Part shown: one piece after another, positions 17,612-26,954 of the stretch
Numbering within the stretch: position 1 is the stretch's first letter
How the letters are laid out: every line of letters starts with the position of its first letter
DNA from: Arthrobacter sp. NicSoilB4
Lineage (GTDB): Bacteria; Actinomycetota; Actinomycetes; Actinomycetales; Micrococcaceae
DNA length: 64,000 nt
Direction: 5' to 3'
Assembly: GCF_019977335.1 (NCBI RefSeq)
Contig: NZ_AP024653.1
Location: 3,410,001 to 3,474,000 of the forward strand
Notes under the pieces: generated by a model
The model's input: only the letters and a program-made list of their open reading frames with translations
Told to the model about the DNA's origin: nothing
The model's database searches: none
Translations under genes and position numbers: made by a program

Positions 17612-18310
17612 CTACGGCCGGGCCTCGGCGACCGGCGCGGCCTCCGGTGGCAAAGCCGCCGGTGGCAAAGTCATATCGAGACCCTTGATCCGCCGGTAGG
17701 CGACGCGCACGAACCGCACGCCGTTGGAGGCGATGCTGACCACCCCGAAGAAGGCGAAGCCGAACACCGGGTCCCCCGCCTCGGCGATCCTGAGTACGGC
17801 GAGTCCGGCCAGGAGATAGATGGTCCCTTCCACGGTGTTCACCCCGAGGGAGAGCAGGCTCAGTCCGCGGGTTGACGCGCTGGCCAGGCCTTCGTAGGCC
17901 GCCGGGATGGCATAGAAGAGCGTCGATACGCCCAGCATGATCCCCAGGGCGTCTTCAACCGGCAGAAAGAACCGGGCTCCGATCGTTGCGAGGGCAAGGG
18001 CCACCGCCGAGCCGGTGATGGCCAGGACGATTTCGCGCTTCTTCCGGGCGTCAGTCCTGGCCACCTCCCGGCACAGGAAGGCGTGGATGACGATCCACAG
18101 GATGTTGGCCGCGAGCACCCACCAGCTCTGGACCATCACCGCCAGCGCCAGCCAGCCGAGCCCCGTGCCGGCAAGCACGCCGAGGCTCATGCCGCTGACG
18201 CCGTCGCTGGTCCCCGTGCGTTGCACGCGCCGGAGGGCGGGGACTGACCGGACGAGCTCGACGGCGATCAGGACCAGCCCGGCGAGGGCAGCGGACACTT
18301 CGTCGGACAA
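17612..18310 (-). CDS. PQ-loop/SWEET-like membrane protein
   Basis: A 232-residue membrane protein with about seven hydrophobic helices and a Pro/Ala-rich tail. Two related halves are visible: 'SVPALRRVQRTGTSDGVSGM' and, after a middle helix, 'YAIPAAYEGLASASTRGLSL', each with a Pro, a short basic loop and a 'GxS' turn before the next helix. That is the layout of PQ-loop (MtN3/SWEET) transporters. A sugar or small-solute facilitator is plausible but no substrate can be assigned. It stands alone, convergent with a hydrolase gene. Confidence 0.6.
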   Translation of the reverse strand: MSDEVSAALAGLVLIAVELVRSVPALRRVQRTGTSDGVSGMSLGVLAGTGLGWLALAVMVQSWWVLAANILWIVIHAFLCREVARTDARKKREIVLAITGSAVALALATIGARFFLPVEDALGIMLGVSTLFYAIPAAYEGLASASTRGLSLLSLGVNTVEGTIYLLAGLAVLRIAEAGDPVFGFAFFGVVSIASNGVRFVRVAYRRIKGLDMTLPPAALPPEAAPVAEARP

Positions 18311-18450
18311 CTGGCTCCTTCAGGTTCCCTTGACTCTTGCGCAGCTCCATCACCATACCGGGCGGTGGCGGCACTCAGTCATGGCGCTCATGACGGCACA
18401 CCGAAGTCCCCGTTCGCTACGGCGGGATCGGCTTCCGTGCTTGCCATGTG

Positions 18451-19656
18451 TCATTCCTTCTGACCATTACTGCTTGGTCGATTGCCGGCGTCGGATCCCG
18501 CTACGACGGCGAGGGCGCCGAGCAACACCGCGGCGTTGGCCCAGAAGATGCCCAGAACCCCGAGCGGCGCAGCCAGGGCTCCCACGGCGAGGGGAAGGGA
18601 GATCTGGGCTAACCGGTTCGCTGTGAGACGAAGTCCCAGTACCGCGCCGTGGTGGGAGGGGTCGGCGAGCCCTATGACCCACGACATCGTCAGGGGCTGG
18701 GGTATGCCCAGCCCAATTCCGAGACCGATCATCACGCCTACGGCACCGTACGAGCCGACGAGCGGAAGCGCCGTGAGTGCCAAAGCTGCGACCGCGATGG
18801 AGGTGACCAGGAGGGATTTGCGACCGAATTTGCCGATGAGCCGGGTCAGCCCGAGTCGGCTCAGCACTGACACCGCGGCTCTCAGCGCGAGAAGAAAACC
18901 AACAGTGGGCGCAGTGATGCCGTTTTCCGTCGCCCAGACGGGAACGAAGGCGTACATCAGGTCGACCGTGGTGAGCACCGCAGCGCTGACCGCGAGTGAC
19001 CTCCACACCCCAGGTATGGCGATAAGCCTTCCTGCCCGGGACGAAACGCTCGTTTGACTCCGCCGATGCACCCGGAGTTTTGCATCCGGACGCCGAAGAG
19101 TGAAATATCCCGGCGCCGCCAGAAGCGTAAAGGTCAGACAAACCAGCAGTCCAACGTCGGTATCGGGAAGACTTCCGTTACTTCCGGCGCCGAACGACGC
19201 CGCGATCGTCACCACCGGCGGCCCAATAAGCTGGCCTACGGACGCCGCCGCTGTCAGCGCACCGAAGGCGCCGTCCCTCGAATCGGCTGTGCTGAAATGG
19301 GCCACGAAGCTCTGGTGGCCCACCATCACCAGGAGATGCCCGAGGCCCACAATCGCACTTGCGATCAATAGTGCGGGGAGGCCCGGGATCACGAGCAGGG
19401 CTGCGGTGCCTGCCGCTGCTATCAGCAGCCCGATCACCGCCATGCCCGTTCCGCCGACCCTGTCCGCCACCCGCCCGGCAGGTATCGCCGCTAGAAGGGC
19501 AGGCAGGGCGAAACTCGATGCCAACGCTCCAAGGAAGACCGGATCGGCGCCCGCCGCCAGCGCCCGGTATCCAATGATGAGGCGGATGCCCGTCCAGGAA
19601 GCCTGCGCCAGGGCAGCCTGGCTGCTCAGGATCAGCCGCCACGGGATCCCGCTCAA
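18451..19656 (-). CDS. MFS transporter
   Basis: A 401-residue major facilitator with twelve predicted helices. The MFS loop between helices 2 and 3 reads 'AGRVADRVGGTGMAVIG', and the second half has the matching 'RLIGKFGRKSLLVTSI'. It starts 51 bases after the cyclase-family gene on the same strand and is probably the last gene of the carboxylate operon, perhaps exporting an intermediate or importing a related acid. Substrate is unknown. Confidence 0.85.
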   Translation of the reverse strand: MSGIPWRLILSSQAALAQASWTGIRLIIGYRALAAGADPVFLGALASSFALPALLAAIPAGRVADRVGGTGMAVIGLLIAAAGTAALLVIPGLPALLIASAIVGLGHLLVMVGHQSFVAHFSTADSRDGAFGALTAAASVGQLIGPPVVTIAASFGAGSNGSLPDTDVGLLVCLTFTLLAAPGYFTLRRPDAKLRVHRRSQTSVSSRAGRLIAIPGVWRSLAVSAAVLTTVDLMYAFVPVWATENGITAPTVGFLLALRAAVSVLSRLGLTRLIGKFGRKSLLVTSIAVAALALTALPLVGSYGAVGVMIGLGIGLGIPQPLTMSWVIGLADPSHHGAVLGLRLTANRLAQISLPLAVGALAAPLGVLGIFWANAAVLLGALAVVAGSDAGNRPSSNGQKE

Positions 19657-19707
19657 TGGCTGCGCGGGAAGGCTTCGTCACGGAAGGGGATACTGAGCGC
19701 TTCCATT

Positions 19708-20697
19708 TCAGACCACTGCCGTGGCATTGGCGGGTGATCCGGTTCCACCGGTGATATTCAGGGGTTTGATGCTGACGAAAGCGTCCCAGTCCCCCGTGGC
19801 TTTCATCTGCCGGCTGAGGGGTCCGAGCCGCCACAGTTCACCGATGGCCATGCCAAGTTTGGCCAGTAGTTGCTGGTGCATCATCCCGTGGTCGTTCGGC
19901 GCAGAGCGAAGGAACGGACTGGTCGGCACGACGGGAAGGCACTCGAAGGCAAAATTATCGGCGGCGATAAGTGCCAGCTGGTTGTCCCAAACCCAGGCAA
20001 CAAATTCCTCCGACTGGGCTACGCCGGTTGCCCTGCGTGTGTCGCGGGCGCGCATCTTTTCCTCCAGAGTCAGGGTCAGGAACCATTCACACCAACCAGT
20101 GTGGAGCATAAGGATGTCGCCGGGACGCAGCCGGAGGGATTGCGCGGCCATCGCAGCCTGTATCAGTGCGAGGGTGAGTGGTTCGCCGCCCGGGTGATCT
20201 ATCGGGTTCCCTTGTTCCCTGCGGAATCCGTCGAGGTCAACCAGCACTCCCCTGCCGGCAATGGGGCGCTCCGCCCATTCCTGGATGCCGAGCTCGGCGG
20301 TTCCTTCTCGGATCTGGTCATCCGGCGTGCCGTTGTAGAAACCCACGTCGTCGGCCCTCCGATGGCGGAGACCGTCGATCTGTGAAGATCCCTGGAGGTA
20401 GTAGCCGTCCACGTAGTCGTCGCGGTGCGCCGGATGCGAGGAATAGATGATGTGGCGTGGAGCGGTGCGCTTGAGCGACATTCCAGGGTCGAAAGCGTCC
20501 GCTGAGTAGTCCAGGCCAAACACGGCACCGCTCCTGATGCAGTCCCGTGCCTGGCGGACGGCATGCTGGCTTATGAAGGATGGCGTCCCGCGGCCCGGTT
20601 CAGGAAAGAGCCCCCATGAAGTGCCGGAGAGTTTGCCCGCCCGCCCCAGGAGGCCGGCGTAGGACGGGTACTGTCCGGGTTCCGTCGGTATTGTCAT
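19708..20697 (-). CDS. Cyclase-family (kynurenine formamidase-like) hydrolase
   Basis: A 329-residue metal-dependent cyclase-family protein. The usual HxGTHxD metal motif is changed to 'SQIDGLRHRRADDVGFYNG', as in the subgroup with a 'QxDxLxH' pattern. Other landmarks are 'GVLVDLDGFRREQG', 'LRPGDILMLHTGWCEWF' and the C-terminal 'APNDHGMMHQQLLAKLGM'. Such enzymes hydrolyse amide or lactone bonds. The start overlaps the upstream small membrane protein gene by four bases (ATGA), so it belongs to the same operon. It may open a ring or lactone of the imported acid (inference). Confidence 0.85.
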   Translation of the reverse strand: MTIPTEPGQYPSYAGLLGRAGKLSGTSWGLFPEPGRGTPSFISQHAVRQARDCIRSGAVFGLDYSADAFDPGMSLKRTAPRHIIYSSHPAHRDDYVDGYYLQGSSQIDGLRHRRADDVGFYNGTPDDQIREGTAELGIQEWAERPIAGRGVLVDLDGFRREQGNPIDHPGGEPLTLALIQAAMAAQSLRLRPGDILMLHTGWCEWFLTLTLEEKMRARDTRRATGVAQSEEFVAWVWDNQLALIAADNFAFECLPVVPTSPFLRSAPNDHGMMHQQLLAKLGMAIGELWRLGPLSRQMKATGDWDAFVSIKPLNITGGTGSPANATAVV

Positions 20698-20957
20698 CGC
20701 GTGGTTGCCTCCTGGGCAGTCCGGCTTTGGTTCTGCTTGCGCTGATAGCTGAGGATGAACCCCGCCATTGCGCACACGGACGCCGCAACGCACATCGGGG
20801 TCTTGATGGCCTCGTTGAAGAATCCCAGCCAATCTCCCTGGCCCATGATCAGTGCGAGGGCCTGGCCTGCCACGAACAACACACCTCCGCCGAGGAACGC
20901 TACGAGCGACAGAACGAATATTACGTCGATGGCTCTTCTGATCTGCTGCATAGTCAT
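20694..20957 (-). CDS. Small two-helix membrane protein, possible TRAP small subunit
   Basis: An 87-residue protein with two hydrophobic helices ('VIFVLSLVAFLGGGVLFVAG' and 'PMCVAASVCAMAGFILSY') and a polar tail. It lies six bases after a TRAP large-permease gene, exactly where DctQ would be expected, but it is about half the usual DctQ length and has two rather than four helices. It may be a reduced small subunit. It overlaps the cyclase gene by four bases. Confidence 0.7.
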   Translation of the reverse strand: MTMQQIRRAIDVIFVLSLVAFLGGGVLFVAGQALALIMGQGDWLGFFNEAIKTPMCVAASVCAMAGFILSYQRKQNQSRTAQEATTR

Positions 20958-20963
20958 GATTCC

Positions 20964-22298
20964 TTAGATCGGCAGGACGCCGACAGTGATCAGCACACCG
21001 ATGCCCAGCAACGGCAGGGCGTAATGGGTGAGCAGGCGGGCGAAGGTCTTGGTCGGATCCACATCCGCGATGCCACAGGCGACATACAACGGCGCACCTC
21101 CCGGTGGGACCGCGGCTTCGCAAGACGAGAACACCAGCACGGCGACAGCTGCGGTCGTTGCCGGTACGCCTGCGGCAACGAGTGTGGCGACGCCGACCGT
21201 TCCGACGGCGGCCATGGTGGCCGTGGCAGACAGCGGTGCTGCGACCGCGATAACGATCAGCCCGATCAGGATCGCGAGAAGCCACAACGGCAGCTTCAGG
21301 TCGTTGAGCAATGCCGTCATCTGCTGGGGCAAGCCGGTAGCGGCAAGGGCGTTGGCCCCGGCGAACGCGAAAACGACGGTGACGCCGACGACGCCAAACC
21401 TCGGGGCGGACTGCTGCAGCAGCGCCCACCAGGCACGGACGCTGCCGGGCAGCCGTCTCCTGCCCAGAAGGGCACCGGTGATGATCAAGACCACCGGTAT
21501 CCAGATGATCACGCTGACGGACTTGGCGACGTCCCCTCCGGTCCAGTCCGAGAGCGCCGTTGCGATGCCGCCGGAGGTGATGATCAACGGAATTGCCACC
21601 ACGGCGAACAGCAGCAGTGTCGCGGCCCCCTGTTTGAATGCAACTCCCACCGCCAGGCGGTGGGAGGGATCCAGGACGGTCATTCCGCTTTTGCGCACCA
21701 GCAACCAGGTAACAACCAGACGATGCAAGAAACACCACAACCCGCCGACGAGCAAGGGGAGGACGAGGTCATCCACGTCAAGCAACGGCCCGACTGTGGC
21801 TGACCCAACGAGCACGAACATCGAGGCACTGAACGGGAAGGTGATACCCATCCCGGCATTTCCAGCGACAAGCGTCGCCGCCGAAGGCTTATCCAGCTTG
21901 GACTTTTCCATCCAGGGGATTGTCACGGATCCCACTGTGGCGGCGATGGCCGCTTGGTTGTGGACGACGCCGCCCAGCCCGGCCGAGGCCACGGTGGACA
22001 CCCAGGCGGGGCCTCCCCTCATGCCGCCGAGCAGGGAGTTCAGCAAATCAATGAGCCTGTCCAGGACGCCCGTCTTGTCGAGCAGGTATCCCATAAAGAC
22101 GAACGCCATCGTGGCGTAGACGATTTCGTCGGTCACCGCGGAGTAGAACGCAGTCCATCCGACTTGGGCCGCGGCCCCCGTGAAGGGGAGCACCACCAAG
22201 AATCCGAGGATCATTGCCTCCCCGACGCTGCGTCTCATGAGGGTCGTCCACAGCAGGATGACGGCCAGATAGGCACCCAGGGCCCAGATGCCGATCAT
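20964..22298 (-). CDS. TRAP-type large permease (DctM-like)
   Basis: A 444-residue membrane protein with about twelve helices. The first half has the DctM landmarks 'MGYLLDKTGVLDRLIDLLNS', 'GGMRGGPAWVSTVASAGLGG' and 'AATVGSVTIPWMEKSKLDKP'. The second half has 'SATATMAAVGTVGVATLVAA' and 'AAVPPGGAPLYVACGIADVD'. It would move carboxylates using an ion gradient. No DctP binding protein is in the window, and the small subunit next door is reduced, so the system is incomplete or uses a distant partner. Confidence 0.82.
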   Translation of the reverse strand: MIGIWALGAYLAVILLWTTLMRRSVGEAMILGFLVVLPFTGAAAQVGWTAFYSAVTDEIVYATMAFVFMGYLLDKTGVLDRLIDLLNSLLGGMRGGPAWVSTVASAGLGGVVHNQAAIAATVGSVTIPWMEKSKLDKPSAATLVAGNAGMGITFPFSASMFVLVGSATVGPLLDVDDLVLPLLVGGLWCFLHRLVVTWLLVRKSGMTVLDPSHRLAVGVAFKQGAATLLLFAVVAIPLIITSGGIATALSDWTGGDVAKSVSVIIWIPVVLIITGALLGRRRLPGSVRAWWALLQQSAPRFGVVGVTVVFAFAGANALAATGLPQQMTALLNDLKLPLWLLAILIGLIVIAVAAPLSATATMAAVGTVGVATLVAAGVPATTAAVAVLVFSSCEAAVPPGGAPLYVACGIADVDPTKTFARLLTHYALPLLGIGVLITVGVLPI

Positions 22299-22379
22299 GT
22301 TGCTGCTCCTGACTGAAAGACCCGTTCGTTGGGGAGGTTCCTCATTGATTCCTGTCCACGATTCTCCCTGACGCCGGGG

Positions 22380-23171
22380 TCAGCGCAAGGCTGGAGACGT
22401 CCGTGCGGCTTCCGCGGCGATGCGTTCCAGTGCCGTTGCGGCGGCTGTTGTCATTTCGGCCGGGACTGCGAGGTCCGAGGAAAGATAGGTGGCAGTGTCG
22501 TGCATTTCCTTGGAACGTCGCACGGCGTGCTTTGCCGTTCCGGTGAGGAACCGGTCGATGACCGCCTGCCCGTCTCCGGCCAACTGACGGGCGATCTGCC
22601 CGCGGATCCAGTCCTCCAGACCGGCGGCGCGGCCGGCGGTGACGGCTTCGACCACCACCGAAGCCAGGCCTTTCATCAGGACGCTGCGGAGGAGCTTGTG
22701 AGCCATGGCGGCCCCGGGCTCCCCTGCAGCGATTTCGACGTCGGCGCCCAACGGGGCCAGGAGGTCGGCGATCGCCTTGGATCCGGGTCCGCTGACCATC
22801 AACGGTGTCCGCACTCCCTGGGTGGGAACGGGACCGAGGATGGCGACATCCACAAACGCCGCGTTGCTTGGACGCCGCCCGAGTTCCCGCATGACGTCCG
22901 GCGAGGAGGACGTGAAGTCCGCGTAACAGCTGCCTGCCGGCATAACGGGCAGGCATTCCTGCGCCACGTTGGGGGCCGCGGCTGCTCCGGTGAGAACCAG
23001 AACAACCTCCGCGCCCACGCAGGCCTGGGCTGCGGTTGCGATTCGGGACACTCCGGCAGGGGTGGACGGGGCGACGGGATCAAATCCCCTGACGCTGTGG
23101 CCTGCGGCGACGAGGGCCGCCGCATAGGTGGCCCCCGCTTCGCCGAGGCCGATGACGGTGCACGCTGTCAT
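22380..23171 (-). CDS. NAD(P)-binding dehydrogenase, DUF1932 / 3-hydroxyisobutyrate dehydrogenase-like
   Basis: A 263-residue oxidoreductase. The N terminus 'VIGLGEAGATYAAALVAAGH' is a Rossmann GxGxxG-type fold. 'YADFTSSSPDVMRELG' and 'FVDVAILGPVPTQGVRTPLM' follow, and the C-terminal helical domain includes 'AAMAHKLLRSVLMKGLASVV', whose Lys is the expected catalytic residue. It should oxidise a hydroxy acid or reduce an oxo acid. It lies 15 bases after the RraA-type gene in the operon. Confidence 0.85.
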   Translation of the reverse strand: MTACTVIGLGEAGATYAAALVAAGHSVRGFDPVAPSTPAGVSRIATAAQACVGAEVVLVLTGAAAAPNVAQECLPVMPAGSCYADFTSSSPDVMRELGRRPSNAAFVDVAILGPVPTQGVRTPLMVSGPGSKAIADLLAPLGADVEIAAGEPGAAMAHKLLRSVLMKGLASVVVEAVTAGRAAGLEDWIRGQIARQLAGDGQAVIDRFLTGTAKHAVRRSKEMHDTATYLSSDLAVPAEMTTAAATALERIAAEAARTSPALR

Positions 23172-23186
23172 GAGTATTCTGTCCTT

Positions 23187-23822
23187 CTAGTTTTGGTGGC
23201 GGGCCGCGACGATGGCACGCCGGCGGTTAGTTTCATCGTCAAAGACAGCTTCCGCGGCGTCGGCCACGCTGGCTGCCTGCTCCCGGGGAATGACGACGAT
23301 GCCATCGGAATCGCCGATGATGATGTCACCGGGCAGAACAGGAACCCCACCGAAGGAGATCGGCGTTCCAAGGCGCGAAGGGCCGTTCTTGTACGGCCCG
23401 GCAGGGGTGATGGCGCGGGCGAAGACAGGCATTCCGATCTCGCCGAGAGCTTCGGCGTCGCGGGCCGCTCCGTCCAGGGCGAACCCGGCAAGGCCGAGGT
23501 TGATGGCGCGCTCCCCAATGAGTTCACCCAACAGGGCCCGGGATTCATCCCCGCCGCCGCAGACGACCACTACGTCCCCGGGGCGGGCAAGCTCAAGTGC
23601 GCGGTGGATGCCCTGGTTGTCGCCGGGACGGGTCCAGACGGTGAAGGCAGGTCCGGCGAGGCGGGCGCCCGGCCAGATCGCCTGGATCGCCGAGTCCGCG
23701 ACACCGAGACGGTCCATGGCGTCGCCGATATTGGCGGCCGGCAGTTTGGCGAGGCGGTCAATCACGTGCTGGTCGGGCCGGAGAAACTCGGTGCCGGGGG
23801 TGTCTAATGCTGGAGTTGCCAT
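23187..23822 (-). CDS. RraA-family protein, aldolase-like (HMG/CHA aldolase group)
   Basis: A 211-residue RraA-fold protein. Members either inhibit RNase E or, in catabolic clusters, act as 4-hydroxy-4-methyl-2-oxoglutarate/4-carboxy-4-hydroxy-2-oxoadipate aldolases. Visible motifs are 'ANIGDAMDRLGV', 'VVVCGGGDESRALLGELI' (the GGD/E loop) and 'GFALDGAARDAEAL', with Arg and Asp in the aldolase positions. 'PGDIIIGDSDGIVVIPREQA' is also typical. Clustered with a carboxylate importer and a dehydrogenase, it more likely cleaves an oxo acid to pyruvate than regulates RNA decay. Confidence 0.85.
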   Translation of the reverse strand: MATPALDTPGTEFLRPDQHVIDRLAKLPAANIGDAMDRLGVADSAIQAIWPGARLAGPAFTVWTRPGDNQGIHRALELARPGDVVVVCGGGDESRALLGELIGERAINLGLAGFALDGAARDAEALGEIGMPVFARAITPAGPYKNGPSRLGTPISFGGVPVLPGDIIIGDSDGIVVIPREQAASVADAAEAVFDDETNRRRAIVAARHQN

Positions 23823-23853
23823 GGTGGATCCTCTGAACGGTCTTGCGGGATGG

Positions 23854-24855
23854 TTAGTCTTTTTTCTGAACCAGGGGGAGGACCTTCTTGAAGTCCTCTT
23901 CCTGTCCGGCCCAGAACTGTTCGTAGTCCTTGCCGGAGAGGTAACTGGTCTGCAGGCCGAGGTCTTTCATCTTCTGTGCGACCGCGGGGTCCTCAATGGC
24001 CTTCTGGAGGGCCGCTTCCAGCTTCTTGGCGACGGCGTCGGGCAGTCCGGCCGGTGCGGAGTACCCGCGGACCGTTCCGGCTTCCACGTCGTAACCTGAT
24101 TCCTTGAATGTGGGGACGTCTGGAAGGGCGGGCGAACGTTCAGCGGTCATGACACCCAGGACGCGCGCTTTGCCCTGTTTCGTCAGATCGTTCACGTCGC
24201 TGACGTTGGCGACGAGGACGTCGACGTGTTTGCCGAGGAACGCCGTGGTCGCTTGGGATGCACCTTCGGAGAAGTGCACCGGGGCAAACTCGGCGCCGGT
24301 GGTTTGCTGGATCTGGGCCATTGCAAAGTGTTCTCCGGTCTGAAGCCCTGTGGTGCTGGCTGTCAAGGACTTCGGGTTGGCCTTGGCTGCGTCGAGGAGG
24401 TCCTTGAGCGTCTGGTAGGGGCTGTCGGGCTGGACGGCGATGACGGCCGGGTCGATGACCTGTCGGCCCAGGGGCTGGAAGCTGCTGCGGGTGTATTTGG
24501 CGCCGCGGCTGGGATCCAGTGGCGAGACGACCACCGACGGGGAACCGGTGGCGCCGATGGTGTAGCCGTCGGGCTTGGCGCTGGTCAGCTGGGTGTAGCC
24601 GATCTGTCCGCCGGCGCCGGGCTTGTTGACCACCTCAACGTTGGTGCCAAGCTCTTTCTCCAGGATGGGCTGGACGAGCCGGGCGGCGGTGTCCACGGCG
24701 CCACCCGGGGCGAAGGCCACAACGATCTCGATGGACTTGCCCTTCTTGGGGAAGTCATTCGCTGCGGTGGTTGCGGCGCCGGCGTTGGCGCCGCAACCGG
24801 TGAGTGCGATGAGGCTTGCTGCGGCGAGCGCTGCAGCGATTCGTGTACGGGTCAA
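23854..24855 (-). CDS. tctC: Tripartite tricarboxylate transporter binding protein
   Basis: A 333-residue lipoprotein with a signal peptide and lipobox 'LIALTGCGANAG' (Cys about residue 21). The family motif 'PKKGKSIEIVVAFAPGGAVD' is followed by 'VVNKPGAGGQIGYTQL', as in TctC/BugT proteins that capture carboxylates outside the membrane. It follows tctA by 63 bases. The order here is B-A-C rather than the more common C-B-A. The ligand is unknown; neighbouring enzymes suggest an oxo- or hydroxy-dicarboxylate. Confidence 0.93.
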   Translation of the reverse strand: MTRTRIAAALAAASLIALTGCGANAGAATTAANDFPKKGKSIEIVVAFAPGGAVDTAARLVQPILEKELGTNVEVVNKPGAGGQIGYTQLTSAKPDGYTIGATGSPSVVVSPLDPSRGAKYTRSSFQPLGRQVIDPAVIAVQPDSPYQTLKDLLDAAKANPKSLTASTTGLQTGEHFAMAQIQQTTGAEFAPVHFSEGASQATTAFLGKHVDVLVANVSDVNDLTKQGKARVLGVMTAERSPALPDVPTFKESGYDVEAGTVRGYSAPAGLPDAVAKKLEAALQKAIEDPAVAQKMKDLGLQTSYLSGKDYEQFWAGQEEDFKKVLPLVQKKD

Positions 24856-24918
24856 GGTTCTTCTCCTTTGAAGGGTGAAACTGTTGATGTGTAGTGAATG
24901 ACGGGTTGAACAGGTTGG

Positions 24919-26421
24919 TTACGTTTCGGGGTCTTCCATGAGCGCCTTGGGCTTGCGGAGCTTGAGCAGCGGGCTGCAGATGATCAGGACGCCGATGGTG
25001 ATCAGCACCATGGAAATGGGGCGGTTGACGAAGATGCCGAAATCGCCCTGGGAGATTTCCAGGGATTCGCGCAGTGAGCGTTCCATCAGCGGTCCGAGAA
25101 CGAGGGTGAGGACCATCGGCGCCAGCGGGATGTCCAGGTGTCTCAGGGCGAGGCCCAGAAGACCGAATCCGATCATGACGAACACGTCGAAGACGCTGAA
25201 GTTGATGGTGTAGGCACCGATGACCATGAACAGCAGAATCAGGGCGGTCAGGATCGACGGCGGCACGCGGAGGATGGAGGTCCACAGACCGACCAGCGGA
25301 ACGTTCAGCAGCAGCAGCAACAGGTTGCCGATGAACAGGCTGGCGATGATGGCCCAAGCGATCTCGGAGTGTTCGGTGAAGAGGGTCGGCCCAGGTGTCA
25401 GTCCCTGCTGGAGGAAGGCGCCCATCAGCACGGCGATGGTCGGGGACGCCGGGATTCCCAGCGTGAAGAGAGGAATGAGTGCAGCATTCGCGTGAGCGTT
25501 GTTCGCTGTTTCGGGACCGGCCACGCCTTCCACCGCGCCTTTGCCCAGCTCGTGGCGGTGGCGGGAAAACTTCTTCTCGGCACCATAGGAGAGCAGGGAG
25601 GCGACCGAACCGGTCATGCCCGGGATCAGCCCGAGCCCAAAGCCAATCCCGGTACCGCGGGCCATGGCGGGGGTGCTGCGCCGCATGTCCGCCCTGGACG
25701 GGAGGAGGGAACGAAGGCCCGGGGCGTGCACCGCGGGAGTCTGGGAGTCTTTGCGGTGGGAAAGGATTTCAGAGAGCCCGAAGACACCGACGATGACCGC
25801 AACGAAGCTGACACCGTCCAGGAGCCTGTCCATCCCGAAGGTGAACCGTGGGGCGCCGGCCACGGGGTCAATGCCTACCATCGAAATCAGCAGGCCCAGG
25901 GCTCCGGAGATGAGGGCCTTGACCATCGACTTGCCGGCCAGGGCGACCAGCAGGGAGATACCCACGACCATCAGCGCGAAGAACTCCGGCGGTCCGACGA
26001 GGAGTCCCAGTTCGCCGAGGGGCTTCGCCGCGGCGACCAGGCCCAGTGTCGCGATGGTTCCACCGACAAAGGAGCCGACGGCGGCGATGGTGAGCGCCGC
26101 CCCTGCCTTGCCCATCTTGGTCATGGCGTAGCCATCAATTGTGGTGATCGCCGAGGCAGCCTCTCCTGGAGTGTTCAGCAAAACGCTCGTGATCGTGCCG
26201 CCATACTGTGTGCCGTAGAAGATGGCGCACAGCATGATGATCGAGCCGGTGGCATCGAGGTTGAGTGTGAGCGGGATGAGCAGGGCGACGCCGGCAACAG
26301 GGCCGATGCCGGGCAGCACGCCGATGACAGTGCCCAGGAGGCAGCCGATGAAGGCGAATATCAGGTTCTGCCAGGTCATGGCGGCAGCGAAGCCGCCCAG
26401 CAGTTCGTTGAGTGTTTCCAC
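24919..26421 (-). CDS. tctA: Tripartite tricarboxylate transporter large permease
   Basis: A 500-residue membrane protein with about eleven helices and the TctA signatures 'GVLPGIGPVAGVALLIPLT', 'YGTQYGGTITSVLLNTPGEA' and 'GLIPGMTGSVASLLSYGAEK'. 'TLGIPASPTIAVLMGAFLQQ' lies in the second repeat. It begins two bases after the tctB stop. It forms the transport channel with TctB and receives substrate from TctC. Confidence 0.95.
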   Translation of the reverse strand: METLNELLGGFAAAMTWQNLIFAFIGCLLGTVIGVLPGIGPVAGVALLIPLTLNLDATGSIIMLCAIFYGTQYGGTITSVLLNTPGEAASAITTIDGYAMTKMGKAGAALTIAAVGSFVGGTIATLGLVAAAKPLGELGLLVGPPEFFALMVVGISLLVALAGKSMVKALISGALGLLISMVGIDPVAGAPRFTFGMDRLLDGVSFVAVIVGVFGLSEILSHRKDSQTPAVHAPGLRSLLPSRADMRRSTPAMARGTGIGFGLGLIPGMTGSVASLLSYGAEKKFSRHRHELGKGAVEGVAGPETANNAHANAALIPLFTLGIPASPTIAVLMGAFLQQGLTPGPTLFTEHSEIAWAIIASLFIGNLLLLLLNVPLVGLWTSILRVPPSILTALILLFMVIGAYTINFSVFDVFVMIGFGLLGLALRHLDIPLAPMVLTLVLGPLMERSLRESLEISQGDFGIFVNRPISMVLITIGVLIICSPLLKLRKPKALMEDPET

Positions 26422-26423
26422 GT

Positions 26424-26927
26424 CTAGAGTCCGATCAGGTTCAGCGGAGGGAAAGCCGAAACGGGAAGGGCTACGTTCAGTCCGTAGTTGAAGGCATAGA
26501 ACGCTCCGACGCTTCCGGCGAGGGCGATGATCAGCGAGGAAGACCAGGTTCTGCCGCCGCGCAGTTTCAGGTGGTACATGAGGAACAGGAACATGCTCAG
26601 CTGAAAGCCGAGCAGGTCCATGACTGCCGCGAGAACGGCCAGGCTGACTACTACGGCGATCACCAGCCCGCGGTCAACGCCTTCCGGCGTCTCGGTGGGG
26701 CGGCGCAGTTCCTGAAACAGCCAGACGATGGACATCGAAACCAGCACGCCGCCCATGGCGAATGGAAACAATCCCGGCCCCGGCCCCAGCGACGTCCACA
26801 GGCCAAGCTCGATTGAGCTGACCAGGACATAGACACCAACGGCGACGAACGCGCCAATACCCACGAGTACAGACGGGACGACGCGTGTGGCGCCGTCCGG
26901 CCTGGCTATAGCTGACTTCGTTGTCAT
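26424..26927 (-). CDS. tctB: Tripartite tricarboxylate transporter small permease
   Basis: A 167-residue protein with four hydrophobic helices and the TctB pattern 'LGPGPGLFPFAMGGVLVSMS' after helix 1. It is the first gene of the carboxylate operon, coupled to tctA with a two-base gap, and it faces the divergent IclR gene across a 118-base region with operator-like sites. Confidence 0.92.
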   Translation of the reverse strand: MTTKSAIARPDGATRVVPSVLVGIGAFVAVGVYVLVSSIELGLWTSLGPGPGLFPFAMGGVLVSMSIVWLFQELRRPTETPEGVDRGLVIAVVVSLAVLAAVMDLLGFQLSMFLFLMYHLKLRGGRTWSSSLIIALAGSVGAFYAFNYGLNVALPVSAFPPLNLIGL

Positions 26928-26954
26928 CGGTTCCTTCTTACGGCTCTGAATTCA

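Noticed and set aside
18388..18447. A 19-codon ORF (MASTEADPAVANGDFGVPS) just after the MFS stop, with AAGGA upstream
   Set aside because: Too short to support and without homology; it could be the stub of a lost operon gene, but nothing further identifies it.
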